From NCBI GenBank assembly GCA_028690215.1, contig JAQVBQ010000002.1:62001-126000 (forward strand): a stretch of DNA of 64,000 nt. The letters run 5' to 3'. The notes below the pieces were generated by a model. That model was not told the origin of the DNA. It worked only from the letters and a program-made list of their open reading frames with translations, and did no database searches. The DNA comes from Bacteroidales bacterium. GTDB lineage: Bacteria; Bacteroidota; Bacteroidia; Bacteroidales; UBA932. The position numbers and the translations under genes are program-made. Below, in pieces: positions 53,266 through 62,238 of the stretch (its first letter is position 1; each line of letters starts with the position of its first letter).

Positions 53266-53712
53266 ATGAATGCAGATGAGAAAATTTTAGGTATAGCCGC
53301 AGATCATGCAGGCTATGAGCTTAAGGAGACTATCAAAAAAGAGCTCACTGATATGGGTTATACATTCAAGGATTTCGGGACATTTTCGGCTGAAAGCATG
53401 GATTACCCGGATGTAGCCCACCCTCTTGCAGCAGCAGTTGCCGGCGGGGAACTCAAAAGGGGTATTGCAATATGCGGATCCGGAAACGGAATCAGCATGG
53501 TACTCAACAAACATGCAGACGTAAGAGCTGCCCTCTGTTGGAACGAAGAGATAGCCTCTCTTGCCAGACAGCATAACGATGCTAATATATGCTCCCTTCC
53601 GGCTCGTTTTATCCCGGAGAGTCTTGCCATATCAATTGTTAAAATTTTTCTGGCAACAGATTTTGAGGGGGGAAGACATCAAAGAAGGGTCAACAAGGTT
53701 AATTGCCAATAA
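53266..53712 (+). CDS. rpiB: Ribose 5-phosphate isomerase B
   Basis: The 148-residue LacA/RpiB enzyme has GIAADHAGYELKE at the N-terminus, DYPDVAHPLA, the active-site Cys in AICGSGNGISM, and HNDANICSLPARF. It interconverts ribose 5-phosphate and ribulose 5-phosphate in the pentose phosphate pathway. Its stop codon shares a base with the truB ATG (TAATG). Confidence 0.95.
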   Translation: MNADEKILGIAADHAGYELKETIKKELTDMGYTFKDFGTFSAESMDYPDVAHPLAAAVAGGELKRGIAICGSGNGISMVLNKHADVRAALCWNEEIASLARQHNDANICSLPARFIPESLAISIVKIFLATDFEGGRHQRRVNKVNCQ

Positions 53713-54467
53713 TGCATTATCACATATTAGACAAAGAGAGCCTTGGAGAGAGACTCTCCGGTAATCTTGAAGAGTACCCGCACGGTATAGTCATTCCTCT
53801 TGACAAGCCCTATGGCTGGACCTCAGCCGATGCTGTCAGGAAGATTAAATTCATGGCCCAAAGACATTTTCGATTAAAGAATATAAAGGTGGGCCATGCA
53901 GGCACACTTGACCCACTTGCGACCGGCATACTTCTTATATGTCTGGGGAAAGCGACCAAGGTAGCTGAAAGGCTTCAGGCCGGAGAGAAAGGGTATATTG
54001 CTGAAATTACATTCGGCAGCACAACTCCTTCGTTTGACCTTGAAAAGGAGATAGATGCCTACTTCCCGTTTGAACATATCAATCAGAATTTGATAGAAGA
54101 GAAATTAAATGGATTCCTCGGTGAGCAGGATCAGATTCCCCCGATATTTTCCGCAAAACTTATTGATGGCAAGAGAGCATACGAGATAGCCAGGGCTGGT
54201 GGAAATGAGGAGATGAAGGCTTCAAGGATAAATATCATGGAGCTTGAAGTTATATCATACAGTGCACCGGTGTTGATGTTACGCGTAAGGTGCAGTAAAG
54301 GGACATACATTCGCTCATTAGCCAGGGATCTCGGATCAGCACTTGGGAGTGGAGCCCATTTGAGCGGATTGACCAGAATCTCCTCAGGAGATTTTTCTAT
54401 AAAAAATAGTGTAAAAATTGAAGAAATTGAAAGGATATTGAAACAAAATCTGGAATTATCCGTATAA
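53712..54467 (+). CDS. truB: tRNA pseudouridine-55 synthase TruB
   Basis: From the ATG at 53712 the product has 251 residues with [13 protein letters not shown], the catalytic Asp in [24 protein letters not shown] (GTLDPLATG core), [13 protein letters not shown] and [14 protein letters not shown]. It makes the universal pseudouridine at position 55 of tRNAs. I prefer 53712 to 53703 because of the TAATG coupling with rpiB. Confidence 0.95.
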   Translation: MHYHILDKESLGERLSGNLEEYPHGIVIPLDKPYGWTSADAVRKIKFMAQRHFRLKNIKVGHAGTLDPLATGILLICLGKATKVAERLQAGEKGYIAEITFGSTTPSFDLEKEIDAYFPFEHINQNLIEEKLNGFLGEQDQIPPIFSAKLIDGKRAYEIARAGGNEEMKASRINIMELEVISYSAPVLMLRVRCSKGTYIRSLARDLGSALGSGAHLSGLTRISSGDFSIKNSVKIEEIERILKQNLELSV

Positions 54468-54502
54468 TTCTTGATTTGTATTTATTTTTTAATTTTTATC
54501 AC

Positions 54503-55552
54503 ATGAAATTATCTCAGTTCAACTACCCGCTTAACCTTGATCAAATTGCCAAATATCCTGCCAAATACAGGGATGAATCCAGATTGATGGTTTTGCACAA
54601 AACAACCGGAGAGATCGAACATCGCGTTTTCAAGGATATTCTTGATTATTGTGATGAGGATGATATATTCATATTCAACAACACAAAGGTGTTCCCGGCA
54701 AGGCTTAACGGCAATAAAGAGAAGACCGGAGCGGAGATTGAAGTATTCCTCCTGAGAGAGCTCAACAGCGAGCAGAAACTTTGGGATGTACTGGTTGACC
54801 CCGCCAGGAAGATAAGGATAGGCAACAAGCTTTACTTTGGTGAAAATGACAACCTTGTTGCGGAGGTGATAGATAACACAACCTCAAGAGGTAGAACACT
54901 TCGTTTTCTCTTTGACGGCACACACGAGGAGTTCAAGGCAACACTCTTCAAACTTGGCGAAATGCCTCTTCCGAAATGGATTCGCCCAAAAGTAGAAAAC
55001 ATTGATTACGAGAGATATCAGACTATATTTGCACAGAATGAGGGTGCTGTTGCAGCACCGGCAGCAGGACTTCACTTCAGCAGAGAGTTGCTAAAGAGAA
55101 TGGAAATCAAAGGTGTAAACTCTACATTTATTACTCTTCACATGGGGCTGGGACATTTTCGCACTGTAGATGTGGAAGATCTCTCTAAACACAAGATGGA
55201 TTCTGAACAAGTAGATATTAGTGAAGAGACTGCCAACTTTATCAATCAGACCAAGGATAAAGGCAAGAAAGCTTTCGCCGTTGGAGTTACAGTACTAAGA
55301 GCCGTAGAGACATCAGTGACTACTCAGGGACGTCTGAAACCTTTTGTCGGATGGACAAACAAATTTATCTTCCCTCCATACAGCTTCTCTGTGCCGGATG
55401 CTCTTATAACAAACTTCCAGCTTCCTCAGTCTACTATGTTGATGTCTGTGGCAGCATTCGGAGGTTATGACATTGTCATGAACGCGTATCATGTTGCGCT
55501 CAAGGAGGGCTATCGCTTCGGGACATATGGTGATGCTATGCTAATAATCTGA
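54503..55552 (+). CDS. queA: S-adenosylmethionine:tRNA ribosyltransferase-isomerase QueA
   Basis: From the ATG at 54503 ([10 protein letters not shown]) the product has 349 residues with [40 protein letters not shown] and [10 protein letters not shown], all QueA signatures. It transfers and isomerises the ribosyl of SAM onto preQ1-modified tRNA, giving epoxyqueuosine. The ATG at 54476 would add a non-conserved Phe-rich start. A strong terminator follows. Confidence 0.94.
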   Translation: MKLSQFNYPLNLDQIAKYPAKYRDESRLMVLHKTTGEIEHRVFKDILDYCDEDDIFIFNNTKVFPARLNGNKEKTGAEIEVFLLRELNSEQKLWDVLVDPARKIRIGNKLYFGENDNLVAEVIDNTTSRGRTLRFLFDGTHEEFKATLFKLGEMPLPKWIRPKVENIDYERYQTIFAQNEGAVAAPAAGLHFSRELLKRMEIKGVNSTFITLHMGLGHFRTVDVEDLSKHKMDSEQVDISEETANFINQTKDKGKKAFAVGVTVLRAVETSVTTQGRLKPFVGWTNKFIFPPYSFSVPDALITNFQLPQSTMLMSVAAFGGYDIVMNAYHVALKEGYRFGTYGDAMLII

Positions 55553-55586
55553 TTTTTCCGATTCTTGATTTTTTTTATCTAATATA

Positions 55587-55617
55587 ATGACCCGGCCAAC
55601 GCCGGGTCATCTATTTT
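55587..55617 (+). terminator. Factor-independent terminator after queA
   Basis: A 10-base-pair GC-rich stem (ATGACCCGGC, 55587-55596, and complement 55601-55610) with loop CAAC is followed by CTATTTTT. The T-run is at the same time the -7 box of the dprA promoter. Confidence 0.85.
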
Positions 55618-55619
55618 TG
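55612..55619 (+). promoter_or_regulatory. Promoter -7 box (TATTTTTG) overlapping the queA terminator, 4 bases before dprA
   Basis: TATTTTTG matches TAnnTTTG, and only TACC separates it from the dprA ATG at 55624. The -33 region falls within the terminator stem. Confidence 0.5.
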
Positions 55620-55623
55620 TACC

Positions 55624-56736
55624 ATGTATGAAAAGGAGTTGCTTTGTACTGTTGCCATCAATAGCATATTCTGCTACAGGCCCAGACTTTCGAATACACT
55701 TCTGGAGGAGTTCGGAGGCTTCTCCCCTCTTTTTGAGATGAACCACTCGGAGTTATTAAAAAGGTTCGGCAGAAATTATGACTTTCTTGAACGCATTTGT
55801 GACAGCAAAACGCTGAAAGAGGCAGAAAATGAGATAAACTGGGCAATCTCAGAAGGAGTAAGGATTATTCCTATAAGCTCAGTAGATTACCCTGCAGGGC
55901 TTAAGAGTTGTGCTGACCCTCCCGCTCTTATATATGTAAAAGGTAATGCCCTTTTTGACAATAAAAGGATAATCTCTGTTGTTGGGACAAGAATGCCTAC
56001 AAAATACGGTATTGAGTGCTGCCGAATGATTATAAACTCTCTTGCCGGATCAGGCTTTTATCCGATAATCACAAGCGGAATGGCTTATGGGATAGATGTT
56101 GCCGCACATATGGCAGCCCTTGATACAGGTCTGAATACTGTTGCCGTGTTGCCCTGCAATGTAGAGAGAGTCTATCCGTCAGCTCATATGAATATAGCAA
56201 AGAAGATAATGGAGCAAGGAGCCCTTGTCTCGGAATTCCCGCGCGGCTCGGGATGCCTTAAGGTAAATTTTGTTCAGAGAAACAGAATAATAGCAGCTCT
56301 TTCACAGGCAACACTGGTTATCGAATCCGGAGAGAGAGGCGGAGCTCTTATTACCGCACAATTTGCACACTCGTACTCGAGGGAAGTTTTTGCACTGCCG
56401 GGAAGAATCGGAGATCTCAGGTCAAAAGGATGCAATAATCTGATTGAAAAGAACATTGCATCAATATTTACTTCAACAGACTCTTTTACTGACACTTTGG
56501 GGTGGGAGAAAGAAAGAGTCCAAACCATAAGACAGGGCAAACTATTTCATGACACAGATATCAACAAAGAGAAAATAATAGTAGCTTTGAATTACGAATC
56601 GGGATTAACCAGAGACGAGCTGATAGTCAAAAGCGGCATGAAACTCCCCTTGCTATCGGCAACTCTTCTGGAGATGGAGCTTGAAGGGACCATAATTAAG
56701 CTTCCCGGTGAGAGATACTGCACTATCAAACGTTGA
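55624..56736 (+). CDS. dprA: DNA processing protein DprA
   Basis: The 370-residue protein has a SAM-like N-terminal part, the Rossmann-like DprA core with SVVGTRMPTKYG, ITSGMAYGIDVAAHMAAL, LVSEFPRG and RNRIIAALSQATLVIESGERGGALITAQFA (ESGERGGALIT core), and a C-terminal winged helix (about 310-368). It loads RecA on incoming single-stranded DNA in natural transformation. A ComEA-like gene is at 11070. The stop overlaps the tatD start (TGATG). Confidence 0.94.
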   Translation: MYEKELLCTVAINSIFCYRPRLSNTLLEEFGGFSPLFEMNHSELLKRFGRNYDFLERICDSKTLKEAENEINWAISEGVRIIPISSVDYPAGLKSCADPPALIYVKGNALFDNKRIISVVGTRMPTKYGIECCRMIINSLAGSGFYPIITSGMAYGIDVAAHMAALDTGLNTVAVLPCNVERVYPSAHMNIAKKIMEQGALVSEFPRGSGCLKVNFVQRNRIIAALSQATLVIESGERGGALITAQFAHSYSREVFALPGRIGDLRSKGCNNLIEKNIASIFTSTDSFTDTLGWEKERVQTIRQGKLFHDTDINKEKIIVALNYESGLTRDELIVKSGMKLPLLSATLLEMELEGTIIKLPGERYCTIKR

Positions 56737-57515
56737 TGAAAAGTTACATAGACACACATACACATCTTTACGATGCGGATTTTGCCAATGATATTGAAGA
56801 TGTGATTTCCAGAGCCGGCAACGAAGGAGTGATATCCTGCATATTGCCCGGCATAGATATGGAGTCTCACCCAAGACTCATGAAACTTGCGTCAGAAAAG
56901 CCCGGCTTTACACACCCGGCAACCGGTCTGCACCCTACATCAGTTAATGCTTCCTGGGAGAGAGAACTCTCTTTTGTATTTGACAATGCCAGGCAAAATA
57001 GTTATGTGGCAATCGGGGAGATTGGTATTGACGGTTATTGGTCAAGGGAATTTATAGAGGAGCAGTCTTTAGTGTTTCAAAAACAGCTTGAACTTGCTGC
57101 CTCTCTTTCACTACCCGTTATCATTCACTCAAGAGAGGCCACAGAAGAGATATTTGCCGTACTGGACAAGACCAGGCATCTAGGAATCCAAGGGGTCTTT
57201 CATGCATTCTCCGGAAGCTTTGAAACATATAAGAGAATACGCTCATACGGCAATTTTCTTGTCGGTATAGGTGGTGTGGTCACATACAAAAACTCGAAGT
57301 TGCCGTCCACTTTAGCCGGAATTCCAATCGAACACATACTCCTCGAGACTGATGCACCATGGCTGACACCCGTACCGTTCAGGGGCAAGCGCAATGAACC
57401 TTCACATATTCCCCTTATAGCCGCCAAGGTGGCTGAAACCAAAGGGTGCAGCATTGATGAAGTTGCTGAAGTTACAACTGAAAACGCGATTAAACTATTC
57501 AGATTAAAGATATGA
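56736..57515 (+). CDS. tatD: TatD family metal-dependent DNase
   Basis: The 259-residue TIM-barrel hydrolase has the metal-binding DTHTHLYD, AIGEIGIDGYW, PVIIHSREA, GVFHAFSGS and LLETDAPWLTP. TatD enzymes are 3'-5' exonucleases or deoxyribonucleases. It starts at the ATG at 56736 within the dprA stop. It overlaps the asparaginase gene by 4 bases. Confidence 0.93.
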   Translation: MKSYIDTHTHLYDADFANDIEDVISRAGNEGVISCILPGIDMESHPRLMKLASEKPGFTHPATGLHPTSVNASWERELSFVFDNARQNSYVAIGEIGIDGYWSREFIEEQSLVFQKQLELAASLSLPVIIHSREATEEIFAVLDKTRHLGIQGVFHAFSGSFETYKRIRSYGNFLVGIGGVVTYKNSKLPSTLAGIPIEHILLETDAPWLTPVPFRGKRNEPSHIPLIAAKVAETKGCSIDEVAEVTTENAIKLFRLKI

Positions 57516-58546
57516 ATTCTTCCATTCTACTTATTTATACAGGTGGTACTATCGGTATGAAACAAGATCAGGAGACTCTTGCCCTCACTCCTTTTAATTT
57601 TGACCAGATAGAGGCAGAGGTACCCGAACTGAAAAAATTCGGTTACAGGATAGATTCATATTCATTTGTGCCTCCGATAGACTCTTCAGAGATAAGCCCC
57701 TTATTTTGGGTTGAACTTGCTGAAATTATAGCTGGTAATTATGAAAAATATGACGGTTTTGTTATCCTTCACGGAACCGATACAATGTCATACTCGGCTG
57801 CTGCACTTAGTTTCATGCTGGGCAATCTGGAAAAACCGGTAATCTTCACAGGGAGCCAGTTGCCTATCGGTATGCTAAGAACCGATGGCAAGGAAAATCT
57901 CATCTCATCAATAGAGATCGCAGCTGCAAAAGACTCGCAGGGCAGGGCTATGGTTCCGGAAGTCTGTGTATATTTTGAGAGTAAATTATACAGAGGTAAT
58001 CGCACAACAAAAGACAATGCAGAGAACTTCCGCGCATTCAGGTCTCCAAACTATCCGCATCTTGCCGAGGCTGGTATTCATATAAAGTATAACAAGAATT
58101 TTATCTCCTACCCTGCCGAATGGGGCAAGAAACTGGTTGTAAATACAAAACTTGACACAAACGTAGCGATACTTAAGATATTCCCGGGAATCTCGCCGGG
58201 CGTCGTGGAAAGTTTTCTTAATACAAGAGGCCTGAGGGCATTAATCATTGAGACATACGGATCCGGCAACGCCCCGACACTTGAATGGCTTATCTCGATG
58301 CTGACAGATACTATAAAAAAAGGCATCGTTGTACTGAATGTATCACAATGCCCTGCCGGGAGTGTAAATATGGAAACATACTCTACCGGCATACTATTAA
58401 AGAAGATAGGGGTGCTGAGCGGTTTTGACAGCACAACAGAAGCGGCACTAACCAAACTATTTTTTATCCTTGGAAATAACACTGATAATCTGAACATTAC
58501 TAATAATGTACAAAAAAATTTGAGAGGTGAAATTTCAATAGATTAG
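57512..58546 (+). CDS. ansA: L-asparaginase, type I (cytoplasmic)
   Basis: The 344-residue enzyme has the two Thr motifs TGGTIGM (residues 10-16) and HGTDTMSYSAAALSFM (HGTDTMSY core, about 87-94), ITGSQLP-like FTGSQLPIG, and the C-terminal subunit-interface segment with YGSGNAP. There is no signal peptide, as in the cytoplasmic type I of E. coli. It hydrolyses asparagine to aspartate and ammonia. It is the last gene of the dprA-tatD-ansA operon. Confidence 0.93.
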   Translation: MNSSILLIYTGGTIGMKQDQETLALTPFNFDQIEAEVPELKKFGYRIDSYSFVPPIDSSEISPLFWVELAEIIAGNYEKYDGFVILHGTDTMSYSAAALSFMLGNLEKPVIFTGSQLPIGMLRTDGKENLISSIEIAAAKDSQGRAMVPEVCVYFESKLYRGNRTTKDNAENFRAFRSPNYPHLAEAGIHIKYNKNFISYPAEWGKKLVVNTKLDTNVAILKIFPGISPGVVESFLNTRGLRALIIETYGSGNAPTLEWLISMLTDTIKKGIVVLNVSQCPAGSVNMETYSTGILLKKIGVLSGFDSTTEAALTKLFFILGNNTDNLNITNNVQKNLRGEISID

Positions 58547-58649
58547 CAATTATATAAAATTCTTACTAAATTGCATCGCATTTTACGTAAGGTAAAAACA
58601 AATAACTATTTAATATACATTGTTTAATACTTTAATTATTCAAAAATTT

Positions 58650-59438
58650 ATGAAAAAATTTTTCATGTTTTTGGCAGTTGTGGGACTAATAGCCATTTCT
58701 GCTCAGTATGTTTCTGCTCAGACACCGGATTCTACTGCAACTACAACAACTGACGTTGCTGCTGCTCCTGCCGCTGCTCCTGTTTCTGACCAGACCGTTC
58801 AACAAGAGACTCCAATTCACCAACAGATTAAAGCTAAGTTTATTGAGGGTGGTGCAGGTTTTATGGCTTCTATCCTATTGTGTCTTATTCTTGGTCTTGC
58901 AATCGCTATTGAGAGAATAATGTACCTCAACCTAGCTTCAACCAATACTGAGAAACTCTTGAAGAAAATTGAGGAAGCACTTGCTAATGGCGGTGTTGAA
59001 GCTGCCAAAGAGGTTTGCCGTAATACAAAGGGCCCTGTTGCAAGTATTTTCTACCAAGGCTTGAGCCGTTCGGAAGAAGGTCCAGAAATGGTTGAAAAAT
59101 CAATATCATCATATGGTTCTATTCAAATGTCACAGCTTGAAAGCGGTCTTACTTGGATCAACTTGTTTATCGCACTTGCTCCTATGTTGGGATTCCTTGG
59201 AACAGTTATCGGATTGGTTATGGCTTTCGATGATATCCAGACTGCAGGTGATATCTCTCCAAACATCGTAGCAGGTGGTATGAAGGTAGCCCTTATCACA
59301 ACAGTAGCAGGTCTTATCGTTGCTATCATACTTCAGATCTTCTACAGCTACATCGTATCTAAGATTGACTCAATCGTCCTTTCTATGGAGGATTCTTCTA
59401 TCTCTTTGATAGACATCCTTGTAAAGGCTAAAAAATAA
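58650..59438 (+). CDS. exbB: MotA/TolQ/ExbB proton channel with cleaved N-terminal extension
   Basis: From the ATG at 58650 the product has 262 residues. A signal peptide with likely cleavage after VSA (residue 23) is followed by an Ala/Thr/Pro-rich segment (24-60) and the ExbB core: three helices (about 68-92, 163-190, 208-236), with LGFLGTVIGLVMAFD in the second. It forms the proton channel that energises TonB. Codon use is strongly biased (GCT, CTT, ATC, GTT), as in abundant proteins. A 103-base gap precedes it and has no clear TAnnTTTG. Confidence 0.92.
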   Translation: MKKFFMFLAVVGLIAISAQYVSAQTPDSTATTTTDVAAAPAAAPVSDQTVQQETPIHQQIKAKFIEGGAGFMASILLCLILGLAIAIERIMYLNLASTNTEKLLKKIEEALANGGVEAAKEVCRNTKGPVASIFYQGLSRSEEGPEMVEKSISSYGSIQMSQLESGLTWINLFIALAPMLGFLGTVIGLVMAFDDIQTAGDISPNIVAGGMKVALITTVAGLIVAIILQIFYSYIVSKIDSIVLSMEDSSISLIDILVKAKK

Positions 59439-59446
59439 TTACCGAT

Positions 59447-59866
59447 ATGCAAAAGGGATTAAAAATATTTTCAGCCGTAATTTTCGTGCTGATACTGATT
59501 GTGGCTGTGCTATTCTATGCAAATCCAGAATCAGAAAGTATGGTTAATATTGTTATTTATTTTGCGTATATACTTACCGCAATAGCAATATTATGCACCT
59601 TGCTTCTTCCTTTGCCTCTGTTGTTCCAATATCCAAAGAAATTAAAGAAAGTGGGTTTATCCCTTCTTCTAGTTGTCATTGTTTTTGGAATAGGGTATAT
59701 ACTTTCATCTGGCGATCCAATCAATTTGAATATTGAAAATCAACCTTCAGAACAAACTCTTAAATTGACAGACACCGGACTTATAGTTACTTATATTCTG
59801 GTCGCTGTATCAATAATTACAATTGTTGGAGGTAGTGTCAAGAGCATATTAGACAAAAAACAATAA
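59447..59866 (+). CDS. Four-helix membrane protein in the exbBD operon, unknown function
   Basis: I do not recognise this 139-residue protein beyond its topology: four hydrophobic helices at about residues 5-25, 34-60, 65-87 and 109-132, with short polar loops. It lies 8 bases after exbB and 2 bases before exbD, so it belongs to the operon. Small proteins of this kind sit between exbB and exbD in other Bacteroidota. A structural or assembly role in the Ton complex is inference. Confidence 0.78.
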   Translation: MQKGLKIFSAVIFVLILIVAVLFYANPESESMVNIVIYFAYILTAIAILCTLLLPLPLLFQYPKKLKKVGLSLLLVVIVFGIGYILSSGDPINLNIENQPSEQTLKLTDTGLIVTYILVAVSIITIVGGSVKSILDKKQ

Positions 59867-59868
59867 TT

Positions 59869-60444
59869 ATGGCAAGACCAATTAATGCAGTTAATACGGG
59901 TTCTACCGCCGACATTGCCTTCATTGTCTTGGTGTTCTTCCTGATATCATCCAATATGGATTCATCAGGAGGTCTCCAGCGTCGTTTGCCTCCTATGCCT
60001 GATGAAAATCAAAAGGTAATAGACCAAAAAGTCAATAAACGCAATGTGCTGGTTGTTAGAATAAACGAATCTGACCGTCTTTTTGCAGGTGGGGAGATTA
60101 TGGATATCTCGATGTTAAAGGACAAAGCGAAGGAATTCCTTATGAATCCGAACAATGATCCTTCTTTGCCGGAAAAGGAAGAGAAGAATATTGAAGGGTT
60201 TGGAATGTATCCTGTATCCAAGGGAGTTATTTCCCTCCAGAATACACGCGGTACAAGCTATGATGCTTACATCAGGGTGCAGAATGAACTTGTGAGGGCT
60301 GTCAATGAAGTTCGTGATGAATTTGCCATGGCTAATTTTGGCAAATCATTCATTCTTCTAGATGAAACCAAACAGGATGTTGTAAGAAAGGCTGTTCCTC
60401 AGAATATCTCTGAGGCAGAACCAAAAGATACAGGTAAAAAATAA
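59869..60444 (+). CDS. exbD: Biopolymer transport protein ExbD/TolR, first copy
   Basis: The 191-residue protein has the single ExbD membrane helix with the proton-carrying Asp in GSTADIAFIVLVFFLISS (Asp near residue 12) and a periplasmic domain of about 160 residues, longer than usual, with VISLQNTRGTSYDAYIRVQNELVRAV. It works with ExbB to convert proton motive force to TonB motion. Confidence 0.9.
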   Translation: MARPINAVNTGSTADIAFIVLVFFLISSNMDSSGGLQRRLPPMPDENQKVIDQKVNKRNVLVVRINESDRLFAGGEIMDISMLKDKAKEFLMNPNNDPSLPEKEEKNIEGFGMYPVSKGVISLQNTRGTSYDAYIRVQNELVRAVNEVRDEFAMANFGKSFILLDETKQDVVRKAVPQNISEAEPKDTGKK

Positions 60445-60447
60445 CAA

Positions 60448-60454
60448 AAGGAGG
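60448..60454 (+). promoter_or_regulatory. Strong Shine-Dalgarno AAGGAGG for the second exbD
   Basis: AAGGAGG ends 7 bases before the ATG at 60462. It may set a higher synthesis rate for the second ExbD than the neighbours, which lack such a site. Confidence 0.55.
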
Positions 60455-60461
60455 CATAACG

Positions 60462-60929
60462 ATGATAAATAAAAAGAAAAAAGAGATGCAGCCTTTGAAC
60501 ACATCGTCACTTTCTGACATTGTGTTTATGTTGTTGTTCTTCTTTATGATTACCACTACAATTCGTGAAACCACAAAGAAAGTAGACTTTAAAATACCTG
60601 AAGCTTCTGAATCTGCAAAACTTGAAAGGAAAGACCTTGCATCACATATTTATGTAGGAACTCCTATCCGTTCAGAACAAGGGAAATATGGAACAGATGC
60701 TCGTATCCAGCTAAACGATTCATTCAAGTCTGTCACAGACATACGAGACTTTGTCGCAGCTGAGAGAGAATCTCTCCCTGAAGCCGATCGCGGGTTGATG
60801 ACCATATCTATAAAGGCTGACCAGAATGTCCGTATGGGTATCATCACTGATATCAAGCAGGAACTTCGTAGGTGTTCAGCCCTAAAGATCATGTACTCTG
60901 CAAGAAAAGCTACTCCTGTATCTGAGTAG
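60462..60929 (+). CDS. exbD: Biopolymer transport protein ExbD/TolR, second copy
   Basis: The 155-residue paralogue has its helix with Asp in TSSLSDIVFMLLFFFMITTT and a shorter periplasmic domain ending RRCSALKIMYSAR. Two different ExbDs behind one ExbB are common in Bacteroidota and may form mixed dimers. No tonB gene follows; the operon ends at the hairpin at 60950. Confidence 0.9.
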   Translation: MINKKKKEMQPLNTSSLSDIVFMLLFFFMITTTIRETTKKVDFKIPEASESAKLERKDLASHIYVGTPIRSEQGKYGTDARIQLNDSFKSVTDIRDFVAAERESLPEADRGLMTISIKADQNVRMGIITDIKQELRRCSALKIMYSARKATPVSE

Positions 60930-60949
60930 TATTCTGAAAAATGCTGTAT

Positions 60950-60983
60950 AAGGGTGCATCTATGAACAATAGGGCACCCTTTT
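60950..60983 (+). terminator. Terminator after the exbBD operon
   Basis: An 8-base-pair stem (AAGGGTGC, 60950-60957, and GCACCCTT, 60974-60981) with a 16-base loop is followed by TT and C. It lies in the 88-base gap before the alkaline phosphatase gene. Confidence 0.65.
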
Positions 60984-61017
60984 CTGTATTATATCAGTAT
61001 TAATAATTCCGTAACAG

Positions 61018-62220
61018 ATGAAAAAATCATTACATTTCCTTACTCTAGCTTTACTCTTCTTCATATCGATTCAGTCGTATGCAGCCAATAAACCAAAATA
61101 CGTTTTTCTCTTTATAGGTGATGGAATGGGAATTTCCCAGGTTGCCCTCACTGAAGCATATCTTGCTTCACTTAAGGGAATCAGAGGATCAGAACCTCTT
61201 ATCTTCTCTAAATTTCCCTCATATGGTTTATGCACTACATACTCTGCAAATTATCATATAACATGTTCCTCTGCTGCAGCCACAGCTCTGTCAACAGGAA
61301 CAAAGACGAATAATTATATGCTCGGCGTTGATCCGGATACTAATAAACTGAAGAGCATATCTTACAAACTTCATGAAAAAGGATTCTCTATTGGTATTAT
61401 ATCCACAGCTCCTCTGGAACAAGCCACCCCGGCAGCTTTTTACGCCAATAGTGCAAGCAGGAAAAGTTATTATGACATCTCCCTGCAACTGCCTCAAAGT
61501 GGTTTTGAATTCTTTGGAGGAGGAGATTTTTCTGAACCGAAGGGTAAAAACAATGATAAAAGGGATGTTTTTGAGATACTAGCTGACAGCAGTTACACTA
61601 TTGTAAGAGGGTTCAGCGAACTTGAGAAAAACAGAGGTGCAAGGAAACTGGCATTTTTCCAGTCTGCCGGTAAAGATTCTGAGATGCCTTTTGCAATAGA
61701 CAGAAAAGATGATGATTTCAAGCTCTCCGACGTCGTTAAGGTTGGAATAGACCATCTCTATAAGAACAAAAAAGGCTTCTTTATGATAGCGGAAGGTGGT
61801 AAGATAGACTGGGCAGCACACAGCAATGATGCAAAGACAGATGTTCTTGAAATCATAGATTTTGCTGAGGCTGTTGAGGTCGCATACAATTTCTACCTGA
61901 AACATCCAGATGAGACATTGATAATAGTAACTGCCGATCATGATACAGGAGGTGCCAGTCTTGGAAGAAACAAGGGAGGGTACGTGATTAATTTTGACTC
62001 CTTTTCAGATCAGACCTCTTCATTTGCCGTTGACAATGAGATTATAAAGAACAATAACGAAAGAAATGAAAAGGCAAATATAGGCTGGACAACCAGCGGT
62101 CATACCGGAGTATACGTTCCAGTCTATTCAATAGGCGCAGGAAATCAGAGGTTTTCCGGAAGACTTGACAATACAGACATTCCTAAAAGGATTATGGAAG
62201 TAATGAAACTAAAATTCTGA
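61018..62220 (+). CDS. Secreted alkaline phosphatase
   Basis: The 400-residue protein has a signal peptide (cleaved after SYA, residue 23) and the alkaline phosphatase fold: FLFIGDGMGISQ with the metal Asp, the nucleophile region ITCSSAAATALSTG with S84, AEGGKIDWAAHSND, TADHDTGG and TTSGHTGVYVPVYS. The residue before the nucleophile, usually Asp, is Cys83. It releases phosphate from monoesters outside the inner membrane. No TAnnTTTG was found in its leader, so it may need an activator. It is probably cotranscribed with the next gene (18-base gap). Confidence 0.92.
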   Translation: MKKSLHFLTLALLFFISIQSYAANKPKYVFLFIGDGMGISQVALTEAYLASLKGIRGSEPLIFSKFPSYGLCTTYSANYHITCSSAAATALSTGTKTNNYMLGVDPDTNKLKSISYKLHEKGFSIGIISTAPLEQATPAAFYANSASRKSYYDISLQLPQSGFEFFGGGDFSEPKGKNNDKRDVFEILADSSYTIVRGFSELEKNRGARKLAFFQSAGKDSEMPFAIDRKDDDFKLSDVVKVGIDHLYKNKKGFFMIAEGGKIDWAAHSNDAKTDVLEIIDFAEAVEVAYNFYLKHPDETLIIVTADHDTGGASLGRNKGGYVINFDSFSDQTSSFAVDNEIIKNNNERNEKANIGWTTSGHTGVYVPVYSIGAGNQRFSGRLDNTDIPKRIMEVMKLKF

Positions 62221-62238
62221 CATATAACACATTAAAAG

